From the NCBI RefSeq assembly GCF_028308085.1, contig NZ_JAQMFS010000057.1, forward strand, positions 1 through 64,000: 64,000 nucleotides of DNA, written 5' to 3'. Made by a program: the position numbers and the translations under genes. The DNA comes from Gemella haemolysans. Its GTDB lineage: Bacteria; Bacillota; Bacilli; Staphylococcales; Gemellaceae. Position 1 is the stretch's first letter. The number at the start of each line of letters is the position of its first letter. This document shows, in pieces, positions 46,085-54,609 of this stretch. The notes under the pieces are model-generated. The model ran no database searches, was not told the DNA's origin, and was given only the letters and a program-made list of their open reading frames with translations.

Positions 46085-46100
46085 AAAGTTTATCGCTTAA

Positions 46101-46289
46101 TTATACACGCTCAACTTTTCCAGATTTTAAAGCTCTAGCAGAAACCCAAACTTTTTTAGGTTGTCCGTCTACTAAAATTGTTACTTTTTGTAGATTAGCT
46201 TTGAATTTTCTTTTATTTGCGTTCATTGCGTGTGAACGAGTATTTCCTGAACGAGCTTTACGTCCAGTAACGTAACAAACTTTTGCCAT
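46101..46289 (-). CDS. rpmB: 50S ribosomal protein L28
   Basis: The 62-residue protein reads [20 protein letters not shown] with [10 protein letters not shown], typical of L28. It lacks the CxxC zinc pairs of the zinc-binding L28 form. AAAAGGAGG precedes the ATG. It is monocistronic with its own promoter and terminator. Confidence 0.97.
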   Translation of the reverse strand: MAKVCYVTGRKARSGNTRSHAMNANKRKFKANLQKVTILVDGQPKKVWVSARALKSGKVERV

Positions 46290-46347
46290 GAATTAATCCT
46301 CCTTTTGGAAATAGTTTATTCATAACATTTACTACATACACAATAAT

Positions 46348-46376
46348 AATATAACATACCTTAACATAAATATCAA
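46348..46376 (-). promoter_or_regulatory. rpmB promoter
   Basis: On the minus strand: TTGATA (46371-46376), 17-bp spacer, TATATT (46348-46353). Confidence 0.65.
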
Positions 46377-46405
46377 GTAAAAACATTACTTATTTTAAAA
46401 ATATT

Positions 46406-47806
46406 TTATGTAATCGAAGTCATTATCAGTATTATAATAAATGCTACTATAGAAGCTATAGTTGTACCTAATGTCCAAGTTTTAAATGTTGTTTTAAAAT
46501 CTAAGTTTAAATATTGTTTAAATAACCAGAAACCAGGATCATTTACATGTGAACAAAACATACTTCCTGCAGTAATACTTAACATTATAAATACCGGTGA
46601 ATAACTGATAGTTGGAACTAAAGGTTCTACTATTGCTAACGTTGTAATTGCTGCAATAGTTGCACTACCTAATGATATTCTTAGGATAGCAGCAACAAAG
46701 AAACTAATAAGTATTGGTGATATGTTCATACCACTAGTTATTTGAACTATCTCATCTGTTACCTTTGAATCTACCAATACTTGTTTCAAACCTCCAGCAG
46801 CACCATTAATAAGTAATACGACTGCTATTGTTTTAATAGATTGACTTAATAATGGTGCAATACCACTAATTCGTAAATGTTTTACAGTCATTAATTTCCA
46901 GATGGCTATTAATAAGCTTATAATTAATGCTGTAACTGGATTACTTATAATTGTTAATATATCTTTTAAACTAGATGGTAAATTTTTTATACCTAATGCT
47001 ATAGTAGGAATTGTAATTAAAATTACAGGTAATAACATTAATATAATAGCAAAACTAGAACTTATCAGCTGTTTTTCTATTTTTAAAACACTAATATTTT
47101 TTTGTTCTGTTTGTACGATAGGTTTAGTTTGTACCATCTTTGAATTGGTTAATAATAAACCACCTATTATTGCTGTTGGTATTGCTACTATTAAACCATA
47201 GAAGAAAACTTCTGCCATATTAAGATGAAAAGTCTTAGTAATAATACTTGGACTAGGGTGTGGTGGAAACAGTGCATGGATGGTTAGTACTCCTATACTT
47301 GCTGGTAAAGCTAAGTAAATTTTATCTAATTTTAGTTCTTTTGCTACTGCCAATATAATTGGTATTACTAAAATAAAAGCTACATCAAAGAATAAAGAAA
47401 AACTGATACACATTCCAGCAATAAGAAGACCTAATTGAATCCTCTTAATTCCAAATAAACTAATCATTTTTTTTGCAGTAATTTCTACTGCTCCTAATTC
47501 TTCTAATATTCTTCCAAACATAGCTCCTAATCCTAAGATTAAAGATAAATGACCTAGAAGAGATCCTGTCCCCTTCTCTACTGAATCAATTATTGAACTA
47601 GGGGATAAACCTAAAAATAAACCTAGAATAATTGCTACTATAAGTATTGATAAAAAGGGTTCGAAATGTAATTTTGTTATTAAAAATATTAGTACGCTAA
47701 TCCCTAAGAAAACTAATAACAATTTATAAGAGTGAATTCCTAAAAAATAAGCTAGGATTGAATATATAATTAATCCTAAGCCGATTAATATTTTATCTAA
47801 TTTCAT
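46406..47806 (-). CDS. gntP: Gluconate permease, GntP family
   Basis: A 466-residue GntP-family proton symporter with about twelve membrane segments. Signatures are HALFPPHPSPSIITKTFHLN near 180 and the late FCSHVNDPGFWLFKQYLNL. Gluconate is the usual substrate, but related members carry other sugar acids. No gluconate kinase or GntR regulator is adjacent, so the substrate is uncertain. Starts after AAGGAG. Confidence 0.9.
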   Translation of the reverse strand: MKLDKILIGLGLIIYSILAYFLGIHSYKLLLVFLGISVLIFLITKLHFEPFLSILIVAIILGLFLGLSPSSIIDSVEKGTGSLLGHLSLILGLGAMFGRILEELGAVEITAKKMISLFGIKRIQLGLLIAGMCISFSLFFDVAFILVIPIILAVAKELKLDKIYLALPASIGVLTIHALFPPHPSPSIITKTFHLNMAEVFFYGLIVAIPTAIIGGLLLTNSKMVQTKPIVQTEQKNISVLKIEKQLISSSFAIILMLLPVILITIPTIALGIKNLPSSLKDILTIISNPVTALIISLLIAIWKLMTVKHLRISGIAPLLSQSIKTIAVVLLINGAAGGLKQVLVDSKVTDEIVQITSGMNISPILISFFVAAILRISLGSATIAAITTLAIVEPLVPTISYSPVFIMLSITAGSMFCSHVNDPGFWLFKQYLNLDFKTTFKTWTLGTTIASIVAFIIILIMTSIT

Positions 47807-47884
47807 TATATTCTCCTTAATTTTTCATTAGGTAATTATATCATTACTAGCTATATCAAGTAAAGATATACGCTTACTATAGAA

Positions 47885-48427
47885 TTAGTGTTCTTTATCT
47901 AGTAACTCAGCGATTTTCATAAAAGTTCTTCCGTTTCTAATAGTAACAGCTTTATAGAAAGATTCTTTAATTAAATATTTATGATATGCCGTTTTTAAAT
48001 AGTTCTTTTCATTAAATTTCCCCCAAAAAACAGCTCTTTTTCCAAAATAAACATTTTCTTCGTTTAAAGGCATACTATTTATTCGTTCTTTTATACTAGA
48101 GAAATCTGTATCCTCACTATAAAATAGTACATCTTTTCTATAAAAATCATCATTCCACCAACTAGGCAAATTTTTAAGTTCTTCTATGTATTCTTGTTTT
48201 GTCAGTATTACTTTATTAATTTTGAAAGGATATGAATTCAATATCTGTGATATCTTTTCATTAACGATATCTATGTTGTCAGTGGTATAGAATATAATAT
48301 TGCCGCTGTTAATATATGTAATAATATTTTCATATCCTAAACCAGTAATCGCATCTTTCAAATCAGCCATAGAAACCTTATTTCTGCCACCAACATTGAT
48401 TCCACGAAGTAAAAGTACATATTTCAT
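47885..48427 (-). CDS. DUF1697 family protein
   Basis: A 180-residue DUF1697 protein. The family start is VLLRGINVGGRNKVSMADLK, followed by YINSGNIIF. The late segment is KAVTIRNGRTFMKIAELL. The function is unknown. A good AAGGAG site precedes it. Convergence with other genes is absent; it lies between gntP and efp on the same strand, behind the efp terminator. Confidence 0.92.
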   Translation of the reverse strand: MKYVLLLRGINVGGRNKVSMADLKDAITGLGYENIITYINSGNIIFYTTDNIDIVNEKISQILNSYPFKINKVILTKQEYIEELKNLPSWWNDDFYRKDVLFYSEDTDFSSIKERINSMPLNEENVYFGKRAVFWGKFNEKNYLKTAYHKYLIKESFYKAVTIRNGRTFMKIAELLDKEH

Positions 48428-48442
48428 TATTTTCTCCTTTTA

Positions 48443-48482
48443 TAAAAAAGCTCTCTATCATCGAAATAATAGAGAGTTTTAT
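48443..48482 (-). terminator. efp terminator
   Basis: A 9-bp stem (CTCTCTAT with ATAGAGAG, about 48451-48458 and 48470-48477). On the minus strand it is followed by TTTTTT. Confidence 0.88.
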
Positions 48483-48495
48483 AATTATACTTAAA

Positions 48496-49053
48496 TTATG
48501 CTCTTGATACGTAAGAACCTTCTGCTGTATTGATTACTAATACATCTCCTTCTTTAACGAATAGAGGTACTTGTAATGTGTATCCAGTTTCTACTGTAGC
48601 AGCTTTAGTAGCTCCTTGTGCAGTATCACCTTTAACACCAGGTTCAGTTTCAGTTACAGTAAGTTCTACTGTTGTTGGTAAGTCAATACCTAAGATTTCA
48701 TCACCAAACATTAAGATTGAAACTTCCATGTTTTCTTTTAAGAAGTTTAATTCGTATTCTAATTGTGCTTCAGGTACTTCGATTTGCTCGTAAGTAGCGT
48801 TATCCATAAATACATAAGCTTCACCTGTTGAGTAAAGATATGACATTTTTTGGTTATTGATTTGAGCTTTTGCTACTTTCTCACCAGCTCTGAATGTTTT
48901 ATCATTAACTGCACCTGTACGCATATTTCTTAATTTAGAACGTACGAAAGCAGCTCCTTTACCAGGTTTAACGTGTTGGAATTCCATTACTTTCCAAATG
49001 TTTCCATCAACTTCGATAGTAACTCCAGTTTTAAAATCATTAACTGATATCAT
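48496..49053 (-). CDS. efp: Translation elongation factor P
   Basis: A 185-residue EF-P, which relieves ribosome stalling at proline runs. The tip loop is [12 protein letters not shown] with Lys32, the residue modified in several bacteria. The three beta-barrel domains and the late motif [20 protein letters not shown] are intact. It has its own promoter (49087-49115) and terminator. Confidence 0.98.
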   Translation of the reverse strand: MISVNDFKTGVTIEVDGNIWKVMEFQHVKPGKGAAFVRSKLRNMRTGAVNDKTFRAGEKVAKAQINNQKMSYLYSTGEAYVFMDNATYEQIEVPEAQLEYELNFLKENMEVSILMFGDEILGIDLPTTVELTVTETEPGVKGDTAQGATKAATVETGYTLQVPLFVKEGDVLVINTAEGSYVSRA

Positions 49054-49086
49054 TATTGTATTTCTCCTTTAAATTGTACTAATATT

Positions 49087-49115
49087 ATTATAAATAAAAA
49101 TTTTTTTAAAATCAA
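49087..49115 (-). promoter_or_regulatory. efp promoter
   Basis: On the minus strand: TTGATT (49110-49115), 17-bp spacer, TATAAT (49087-49092). Confidence 0.75.
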
Positions 49116-49168
49116 GGTAAAAACGATTAATTTTAATGTAAAATACTATAAACATTGTATATTTCAAG

Positions 49169-49206
49169 CGTTTAGTTTACATAAAATATATTATGTAAAC
49201 TAAACG
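49169..49206. repeat. 16-bp perfect palindrome with GTTTACATAA core (3 of 3)
   Basis: Perfect 16-bp arms (49169-49184 and 49191-49206) around a 6-nt loop, just behind trmB. It contains the same 10-bp core as the palindromes at 42157 and 44260. The following bases on the minus strand are not a clean T-run, so it may be a weak terminator or a binding site. Confidence 0.78.
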
Positions 49207-49209
49207 TAG

Positions 49210-49851
49210 TTATTTTACTATTACAGCTTCTACCATGTATATTCTATTACCTTTTTTAATGAACTTATCTTCATATTCCGTATGAACATTATCTTCTTCA
49301 TAGACGCTGTTTGTTAGGTCTAATGATAATCTATTGAATGTAAATCCATACTTTGCATAACTCATTAAACTATACTCAAACAAACCTTGATTATCTGTTT
49401 TTTGAATGATAGTCTTATCACCACTAAGAATATTCTCATAACGAGATAAAAATGTGTGGAATGTAAGTCGTCTTTTCTCATGTCTTGTTTTTGGCCATGG
49501 ATCAGAGAAGTTTAGATAAAGTTGATCAACCTCACCTTCAGAAAAATACTCAAGTAAATCTTCAGCATTTCCAGAAATAAGTTTTAGATTTTCTCTGTGA
49601 GTTTCTTCTACTTTATCTAATAGAAACGTTAATACAGTAGGTTGAGCCTCCATTGCGATAAAGTTTATATTTGGATGTTTTTCTGCTAATGTATGAATAA
49701 ACTTACCTTTTCCACTCCCTATTTCAAGATGAATTGGATTTTTATTTCCAAATATTTCTTTCCATTTCCCTTTATTATCCTTAGGTTGTAAAAATACAAC
49801 GGGACTATTTTCTAAACGCTCTCTTGCGTCTGCTCTATTTCGAACTCTCAT
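49210..49851 (-). CDS. trmB: tRNA (guanine(46)-N7)-methyltransferase
   Basis: A 213-residue class I methyltransferase that makes m7G46 in tRNA. It shows the SAM loop HLEIGSGKGKFIHTLA near 42 and the family motif YLNFSDPWPKTRHEKRRLTF near 120. It is 12 bp behind the M16C peptidase gene, so apt, the peptidase gene and trmB appear to be one leftward operon. Confidence 0.97.
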   Translation of the reverse strand: MRVRNRADARERLENSPVVFLQPKDNKGKWKEIFGNKNPIHLEIGSGKGKFIHTLAEKHPNINFIAMEAQPTVLTFLLDKVEETHRENLKLISGNAEDLLEYFSEGEVDQLYLNFSDPWPKTRHEKRRLTFHTFLSRYENILSGDKTIIQKTDNQGLFEYSLMSYAKYGFTFNRLSLDLTNSVYEEDNVHTEYEDKFIKKGNRIYMVEAVIVK

Positions 49852-49863
49852 TCATGCACCTTT

Positions 49864-52731
49864 CTATTTTAATTCAATTGTTTCATTGAATAAATCTTTA
49901 TTTTCTAATACTTTTTCTTTTGAACCTAGTACACAAGTATAGGCTCTAGACTTCATATTTTCAAATACAGTTGCTAATTTTTGTATATCTTCAACTGTGG
50001 TATTTTTAATTTCATTTACAAGTTCATCATAAATATTAAATGGTGAATTTGTTAAATATTTATTAAGTGAATATGTTGCTAACGCACTTGGTGACATCAA
50101 TACATCTAATGTATTCAGTGTACCGATAATGTATTTATTTAAATCATTCTCATCAGCGACAAAGTTTCGGACATAGTTATCAATATTGTAATATATATCT
50201 AGAGTTTCAACTAAATTAGGATCACGATAAGACCATAAGTTAAAATCACCAAAGTTATTAAATATTGCTCCAGAACCGTAAGCACCATTTTTCACACGAA
50301 CATTATTCCACAAATAATCTAAACTTAGGATATGTCTTAGTACTAGATGAGTTCCGGTATAATCTTTAATATTGTATCCAACACCCACATACTGCACAAG
50401 AGAATCAAAGTAAAATCCTTCAGAATAACCGTTTTCTTCTAATTTTATTTCAAATCCTTTTTGTCTATTTGTATCTTTTGGATATTTTTCTAAGAAGCTA
50501 GTAAAAACTTCTTTAAAATCATTATATTCTTCTTTATTTCCAACAAAGTTTGTTAATAATCTAGATTTATTGAAAATTAATTTAGCAACATTATAAAGAT
50601 TTTCTTTTATACTTTCGTTGTCAGATTTATAATTATCTAGTAATTTATTGATGAATAAGTAGAAGTCATATTCACCATGGTATGATGCTAACTTACTTTG
50701 TGGATTATAGAATCCACTAATTCTACGTGCTACAAACGCATGTCCTGAATTCTTGAATTTGTTTTCTAGCATTAATTTAACTTCTAAAAGGACGTTGTAT
50801 AATGCTTCTTTATCTTCAAAATCAACATTAAGTGTTGTTTCCTCTATTATATTAGCTAATTCTTTTGATTTTTCAACAAGATTTTTCGCGCTAATTATAA
50901 ATTTAACTTCACATTCATCACTCTTATGTTTTCTAAAGACATCTATATAAGAACTAACTCCACCAAGATTTGCTCCTATTTCTTTAATAACTTCTGCCTC
51001 GGTTTTATTTTTTGTGTTAAAGTTAAATAATAAATATGATAAAATTGAAGCGTATTGAAGCTGTTCTAGCTCAAAATCGCTAATATCAAAAAGTAATTTA
51101 GTATAAGAAATTCCATTTGTTACTGCATTATAATGAGAGAATTTTAAATCTTTATATGTTTCAAATAATGTTTCTTCAAAAGGATTTTTTAATTCAACTT
51201 CTTTAGCATCAACACATTTAATTTTTTCAAGATCTTCTTTCTTATCTATACTATTTTGCCAGTTTTGTAAAGAGATATTATTTTCAACTATATCTTGTAG
51301 TTCATTTTCGGATAATGAAGCTTTGTATTCAACTAGATTTTTCTCTTTTTGCTCTTTTTCTAAAGTTGGAATTAACTGTAAAACAGCTTGTTTCTCATTA
51401 TTAATTAGGAACTCTTTTGCAAGACTTTCATATTTTTTATCTTTACAATTTTCTTGTAAATCAGCTATAACTTTATCTAAATCAAATGAAGACAGTATGT
51501 CTTCTTCACTGTAAAGCCAAGTTCTTAATAATCTTATTGCGTAAGAAACACCTTTTGGTGCAGAAGTTTTGTTAATTTCTTCTTTAATTGAGAAATTTTT
51601 CTTATTGATTGAAGCTTGTACTTGCTCATAATCAAAACCTTTTTCAATGATTGATTTAAGAAGTTTTTTGTATTCAGTATCAAGTTTATCTAATTTATCA
51701 TCTTTTACATATTTGAAGATGACTGAATAGACAGTTTCTTTTCTATCTTTTTGAACATAACTATAAACATCTTCACAAAAATCATTTTCTATGAAATATT
51801 TTCTAAATTCAGTATTACTACTTCCTAGAAGTATATCATCTATAATATCAATATTTTCGATTCTACTGAATTCATTACTATCACCAAGAATGTAATTATA
51901 TGCAACATATGCCTTGTTACTAAGCTCTTCGTTAAAATAAGTTCGCTTAACAATTTCTTTTGAAAAATGATTTTGACGTGATAAGTTATAGTCACTATAA
52001 TCTTTATAATCATAGTTATTTAAATAACTATCGATATGTTTCAAATATTGGTCTACATTTAGATTACCATATAAGAAGATATAACTGTTACTTGGGTGAT
52101 AATTATAATTATACGTTTCTAAAAATTCTTCTTGTGTTATTGAAGGAATAGCCTCCGGTTTCCCTCCTGAAGAATATTTATATGGTGTATCACTGAATAA
52201 GTGTTCACTAACATATTGATCAAGGACTTCATCTACTGATGAGTATGCACCTTTCATTTCATTATAAACTACACCTTTGTATATAAGTTCATCCTCTTTA
52301 TTTTCTAAATGGTAATGCCAACCTTCTTGTGCTAATATATTCTCATTATCTTTTAAATTTGGATTAAATACAGCATCTAAATAGATGTCCATTAATATTT
52401 CTAAATCTTTTTCATTTTTAGATGATACTGGATACATAGTTTTATCAGGAAATGTCATTGCATTTAAAAATGTATTAAAAGAACCTTTAAGTAGTTCTAC
52501 AAAAGGTTCTTTTACTGGATATTTCGCTGAACCACATAAAACAGAATGTTCTAAAATATGAAAAATACCATTATCATTATAAGGGATAGTTTTAAAACTT
52601 ATGCTAAAACTTTTATTTATGTCGTCATTTTCAAAGAAAACTAATCTAGCACGAGTTTTAGTATGCTCATAAAGATAAGCATTTGTATTAATATTTTTTA
52701 GATATTTCTTTTCTATAAGTTCAAATGTCAT
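49864..52731 (-). CDS. M16C (presequence protease-like) zinc metallopeptidase
   Basis: A 955-residue peptidase of the PreP/Cym1 type. The inverted zinc motif HxxEH is in FHILEHSVLCGS near 58-62, and the third ligand Glu is in NEMKGAYSS. The conserved domain with NTFLNAMTFPDKTMYPVSS follows. The C-terminal half has the substrate-binding KNGAYGSGA. There is no signal peptide or membrane helix, so it is probably cytosolic and degrades peptides. It lies between apt and trmB. Confidence 0.93.
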   Translation of the reverse strand: MTFELIEKKYLKNINTNAYLYEHTKTRARLVFFENDDINKSFSISFKTIPYNDNGIFHILEHSVLCGSAKYPVKEPFVELLKGSFNTFLNAMTFPDKTMYPVSSKNEKDLEILMDIYLDAVFNPNLKDNENILAQEGWHYHLENKEDELIYKGVVYNEMKGAYSSVDEVLDQYVSEHLFSDTPYKYSSGGKPEAIPSITQEEFLETYNYNYHPSNSYIFLYGNLNVDQYLKHIDSYLNNYDYKDYSDYNLSRQNHFSKEIVKRTYFNEELSNKAYVAYNYILGDSNEFSRIENIDIIDDILLGSSNTEFRKYFIENDFCEDVYSYVQKDRKETVYSVIFKYVKDDKLDKLDTEYKKLLKSIIEKGFDYEQVQASINKKNFSIKEEINKTSAPKGVSYAIRLLRTWLYSEEDILSSFDLDKVIADLQENCKDKKYESLAKEFLINNEKQAVLQLIPTLEKEQKEKNLVEYKASLSENELQDIVENNISLQNWQNSIDKKEDLEKIKCVDAKEVELKNPFEETLFETYKDLKFSHYNAVTNGISYTKLLFDISDFELEQLQYASILSYLLFNFNTKNKTEAEVIKEIGANLGGVSSYIDVFRKHKSDECEVKFIISAKNLVEKSKELANIIEETTLNVDFEDKEALYNVLLEVKLMLENKFKNSGHAFVARRISGFYNPQSKLASYHGEYDFYLFINKLLDNYKSDNESIKENLYNVAKLIFNKSRLLTNFVGNKEEYNDFKEVFTSFLEKYPKDTNRQKGFEIKLEENGYSEGFYFDSLVQYVGVGYNIKDYTGTHLVLRHILSLDYLWNNVRVKNGAYGSGAIFNNFGDFNLWSYRDPNLVETLDIYYNIDNYVRNFVADENDLNKYIIGTLNTLDVLMSPSALATYSLNKYLTNSPFNIYDELVNEIKNTTVEDIQKLATVFENMKSRAYTCVLGSKEKVLENKDLFNETIELK

Positions 52732-52755
52732 ATTATTTAATTATTTCATAGTAGA

Positions 52756-53268
52756 TTACATTTTTAGTAATGTAAGAACATCATAACCTTGTAGTTTGTC
52801 CATTCCATTTAGACCATCTAGTTCGATTAAGAATGCAATACCTACTACGATTCCTCCTAATTCTTCTACTAATTTAATAGTTGCTTCAATTGTTCCACCA
52901 GTAGCTAGTAAATCGTCAGTGATAAGAACACGTTGACCAGGTTTAATAGCATCTTTGTGCATTGTTAAAGTGTTACTACCATATTCTAAATCATATTGGT
53001 AAGAAATAACTTCACGAGGTAATTTATTAGGTTTTCTAACAGGAACGAATCCAATACCTAATGAATAAGATACAGGACATCCAATAATAAAACCACGTGC
53101 TTCTGGTCCAACTACAACATCAACTTGTTTTTCTTTTGCATAGTTAACGATTTGATCAGTAGCATATTTATATGCCTCACCATCTGCCATTAATGTAGTA
53201 ATATCTTTAAAACTAATTCCTTCTTTTGGCCAATTTTCTACGATTGAAATGTATTTTTCTAAATTCAT
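52756..53268 (-). CDS. apt: Adenine phosphoribosyltransferase
   Basis: A 170-residue enzyme that salvages adenine to AMP using PRPP. The PRPP-binding motif is [16 protein letters not shown] near 120, and the N-terminal hood has [15 protein letters not shown]. The Apt hallmark [15 protein letters not shown] is present. It heads an apt-peptidase-trmB operon. Its promoter on the minus strand is TTGCTT (53331-53336), 17 bp, TATAAT (53308-53313). In many Firmicutes apt follows recJ; here they are 6 kb apart. Confidence 0.97.
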   Translation of the reverse strand: MNLEKYISIVENWPKEGISFKDITTLMADGEAYKYATDQIVNYAKEKQVDVVVGPEARGFIIGCPVSYSLGIGFVPVRKPNKLPREVISYQYDLEYGSNTLTMHKDAIKPGQRVLITDDLLATGGTIEATIKLVEELGGIVVGIAFLIELDGLNGMDKLQGYDVLTLLKM

Positions 53269-53307
53269 TTATTTTTATTTTCTCCTAAATGTTTTCTTAA
53301 CTCAATT

Positions 53308-53336
53308 ATTATACTATAAAATCCCAAAATAAGCAA
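53308..53336 (-). promoter_or_regulatory. apt promoter
   Basis: On the minus strand: TTGCTT, 17-bp spacer, TATAAT. The other part of the 276-bp gap (53340-53544) is AT-rich with no clear feature except the AAGGAG site of the next gene. Confidence 0.7.
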
Positions 53337-53544
53337 TTTTAAACACTATTAATACACTAAGAAACAGTAATTTATTAGATTACGTGCTACTTATAATATG
53401 AAAAATATACTTATAGTATTATATAATCTAGAACCCTGTATATTTTTAGCAATTTAAAATCATCAGTTAATAAAATCAATTATTATTTGTATTCAATGTT
53501 ATGTGTTAAAATATATTATAAATACGATATAAGGAGATTCTAGT

Positions 53545-53922
53545 ATGAAAATTACATTTACTGATTCAGCTGTGAATTATATTTATAAAAAATTTGAAAG
53601 TAAGGACACTAGTGCATATGATATTATTATTGACTATTTAGATGGAAATAGTCCATATTCAGATAACGTTAATGGGTGTCATTGTCAAGTATATGATAAA
53701 TATAGAATTTTAATTGTTTCTAAGGAAGACAAAAATATTAAATGGGATAAATATGATAAAGAACTTTCTACAAACATAGGTACTGTTCATTATCCTTCTT
53801 ACTATGAAGTTATGTTTGATAAAGACAATAAATTTGATTTTAGTGAAACTAATTTTACTTTATATTTAAAAAGCGAAGCGGGAATTATTACAGAACAAGT
53901 TCAATTAATAATTAAAAAATAA
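53545..53922 (+). CDS. Fe-S cluster biosynthesis (HesB-like) family protein
   Basis: A 125-residue protein resembling the Bacillus YqkB type of the HesB/IscA-like Fe-S_biosyn family. It starts MKITFTDSAVNYIYKKF, followed by IIDYLDGNSPYSDNVNGCHC and YRILIV. The three Cys of true IscA are not present; only the CHC pair near 47-49 is seen. A scaffold function is doubtful and the role unknown. It is one of only two + strand genes right of 44.3 kb. Confidence 0.82.
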   Translation: MKITFTDSAVNYIYKKFESKDTSAYDIIIDYLDGNSPYSDNVNGCHCQVYDKYRILIVSKEDKNIKWDKYDKELSTNIGTVHYPSYYEVMFDKDNKFDFSETNFTLYLKSEAGIITEQVQLIIKK

Positions 53923-53988
53923 ATTTAAGTAAATTTTAATAAGTTTTGCTAACATTATCATAAGTGTAATTAAAGAAAGGAGAATGTT

Positions 53989-54522
53989 TTGAAATCTTTT
54001 CTAAACAGTAGAAAATTAACAGTATTTCTATTTTTTGTATATTTATTTATACTTACATGGGTAATAGTAGCTAAAATGGATTGGAACTTACTACTCAGTA
54101 GTAATTTTTCTTGGATACATAATCCTCGTGTATTACTCTATCCTGGCGTATCTTGGAGAACAATCAATCTAGTACCATACAGATTTGGAAATTTTGACAT
54201 TGTTGAAGTTTTACTTAATATAATTTTCTTTATACCTTTTAGCTTTTATATCAAAATGCTATATCCTAAATCATCTGGTTTAAGAGCTATAATTTTAGGG
54301 TTTATATTAAGCTTAATATATGAATCTACTCAATATATCTTGACTATTGGGTTCCCTGATATAACAGACTTGATAGATAATACTTTAGGAGCCTGCATAG
54401 GAGTAATAATTATCAATATTATTTCTATAATTTTAAAAGAAAAACTTAGATTGTATATGAATTTCATTTTAATACTTCTTTCAGGATATATTATTTATGA
54501 AATAATTAATGTAATATCTTAA
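53989..54522 (+). CDS. VanZ family membrane protein
   Basis: A 177-residue membrane protein with about four or five helices. The VanZ-like pattern is visible in SWRTINLVPYRFGNFDIVEV, followed by LLNIIFFIPFSFY, SLIYESTQYI and GFPDITDLIDNTLGACIG. VanZ gives low-level teicoplanin resistance in enterococci, but most chromosomal members have no known role. TTG start after AAAGGAG. No van genes are near. Confidence 0.9.
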   Translation: MKSFLNSRKLTVFLFFVYLFILTWVIVAKMDWNLLLSSNFSWIHNPRVLLYPGVSWRTINLVPYRFGNFDIVEVLLNIIFFIPFSFYIKMLYPKSSGLRAIILGFILSLIYESTQYILTIGFPDITDLIDNTLGACIGVIIINIISIILKEKLRLYMNFILILLSGYIIYEIINVIS

Positions 54523-54531
54523 ATAACAAAT

Positions 54532-54580
54532 AATAACGGATGTACTTTACGATTGTTAAGTACATCCGTTATTTATATCT
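54532..54580. terminator. Bidirectional terminator VanZ / surface protein
   Basis: A 16-bp stem (54532-54547 with 54558-54573) lies between convergent genes with T-rich flanks. Confidence 0.9.
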
Positions 54581-54609
54581 TATGTAATTATTATTATTAA
54601 ATTTTTAAA

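Noticed and set aside
53989-54522. VanZ homologue as evidence of a glycopeptide resistance island.
   Set aside because: No other van gene is present and VanZ-like proteins are common chromosomal proteins in Firmicutes.
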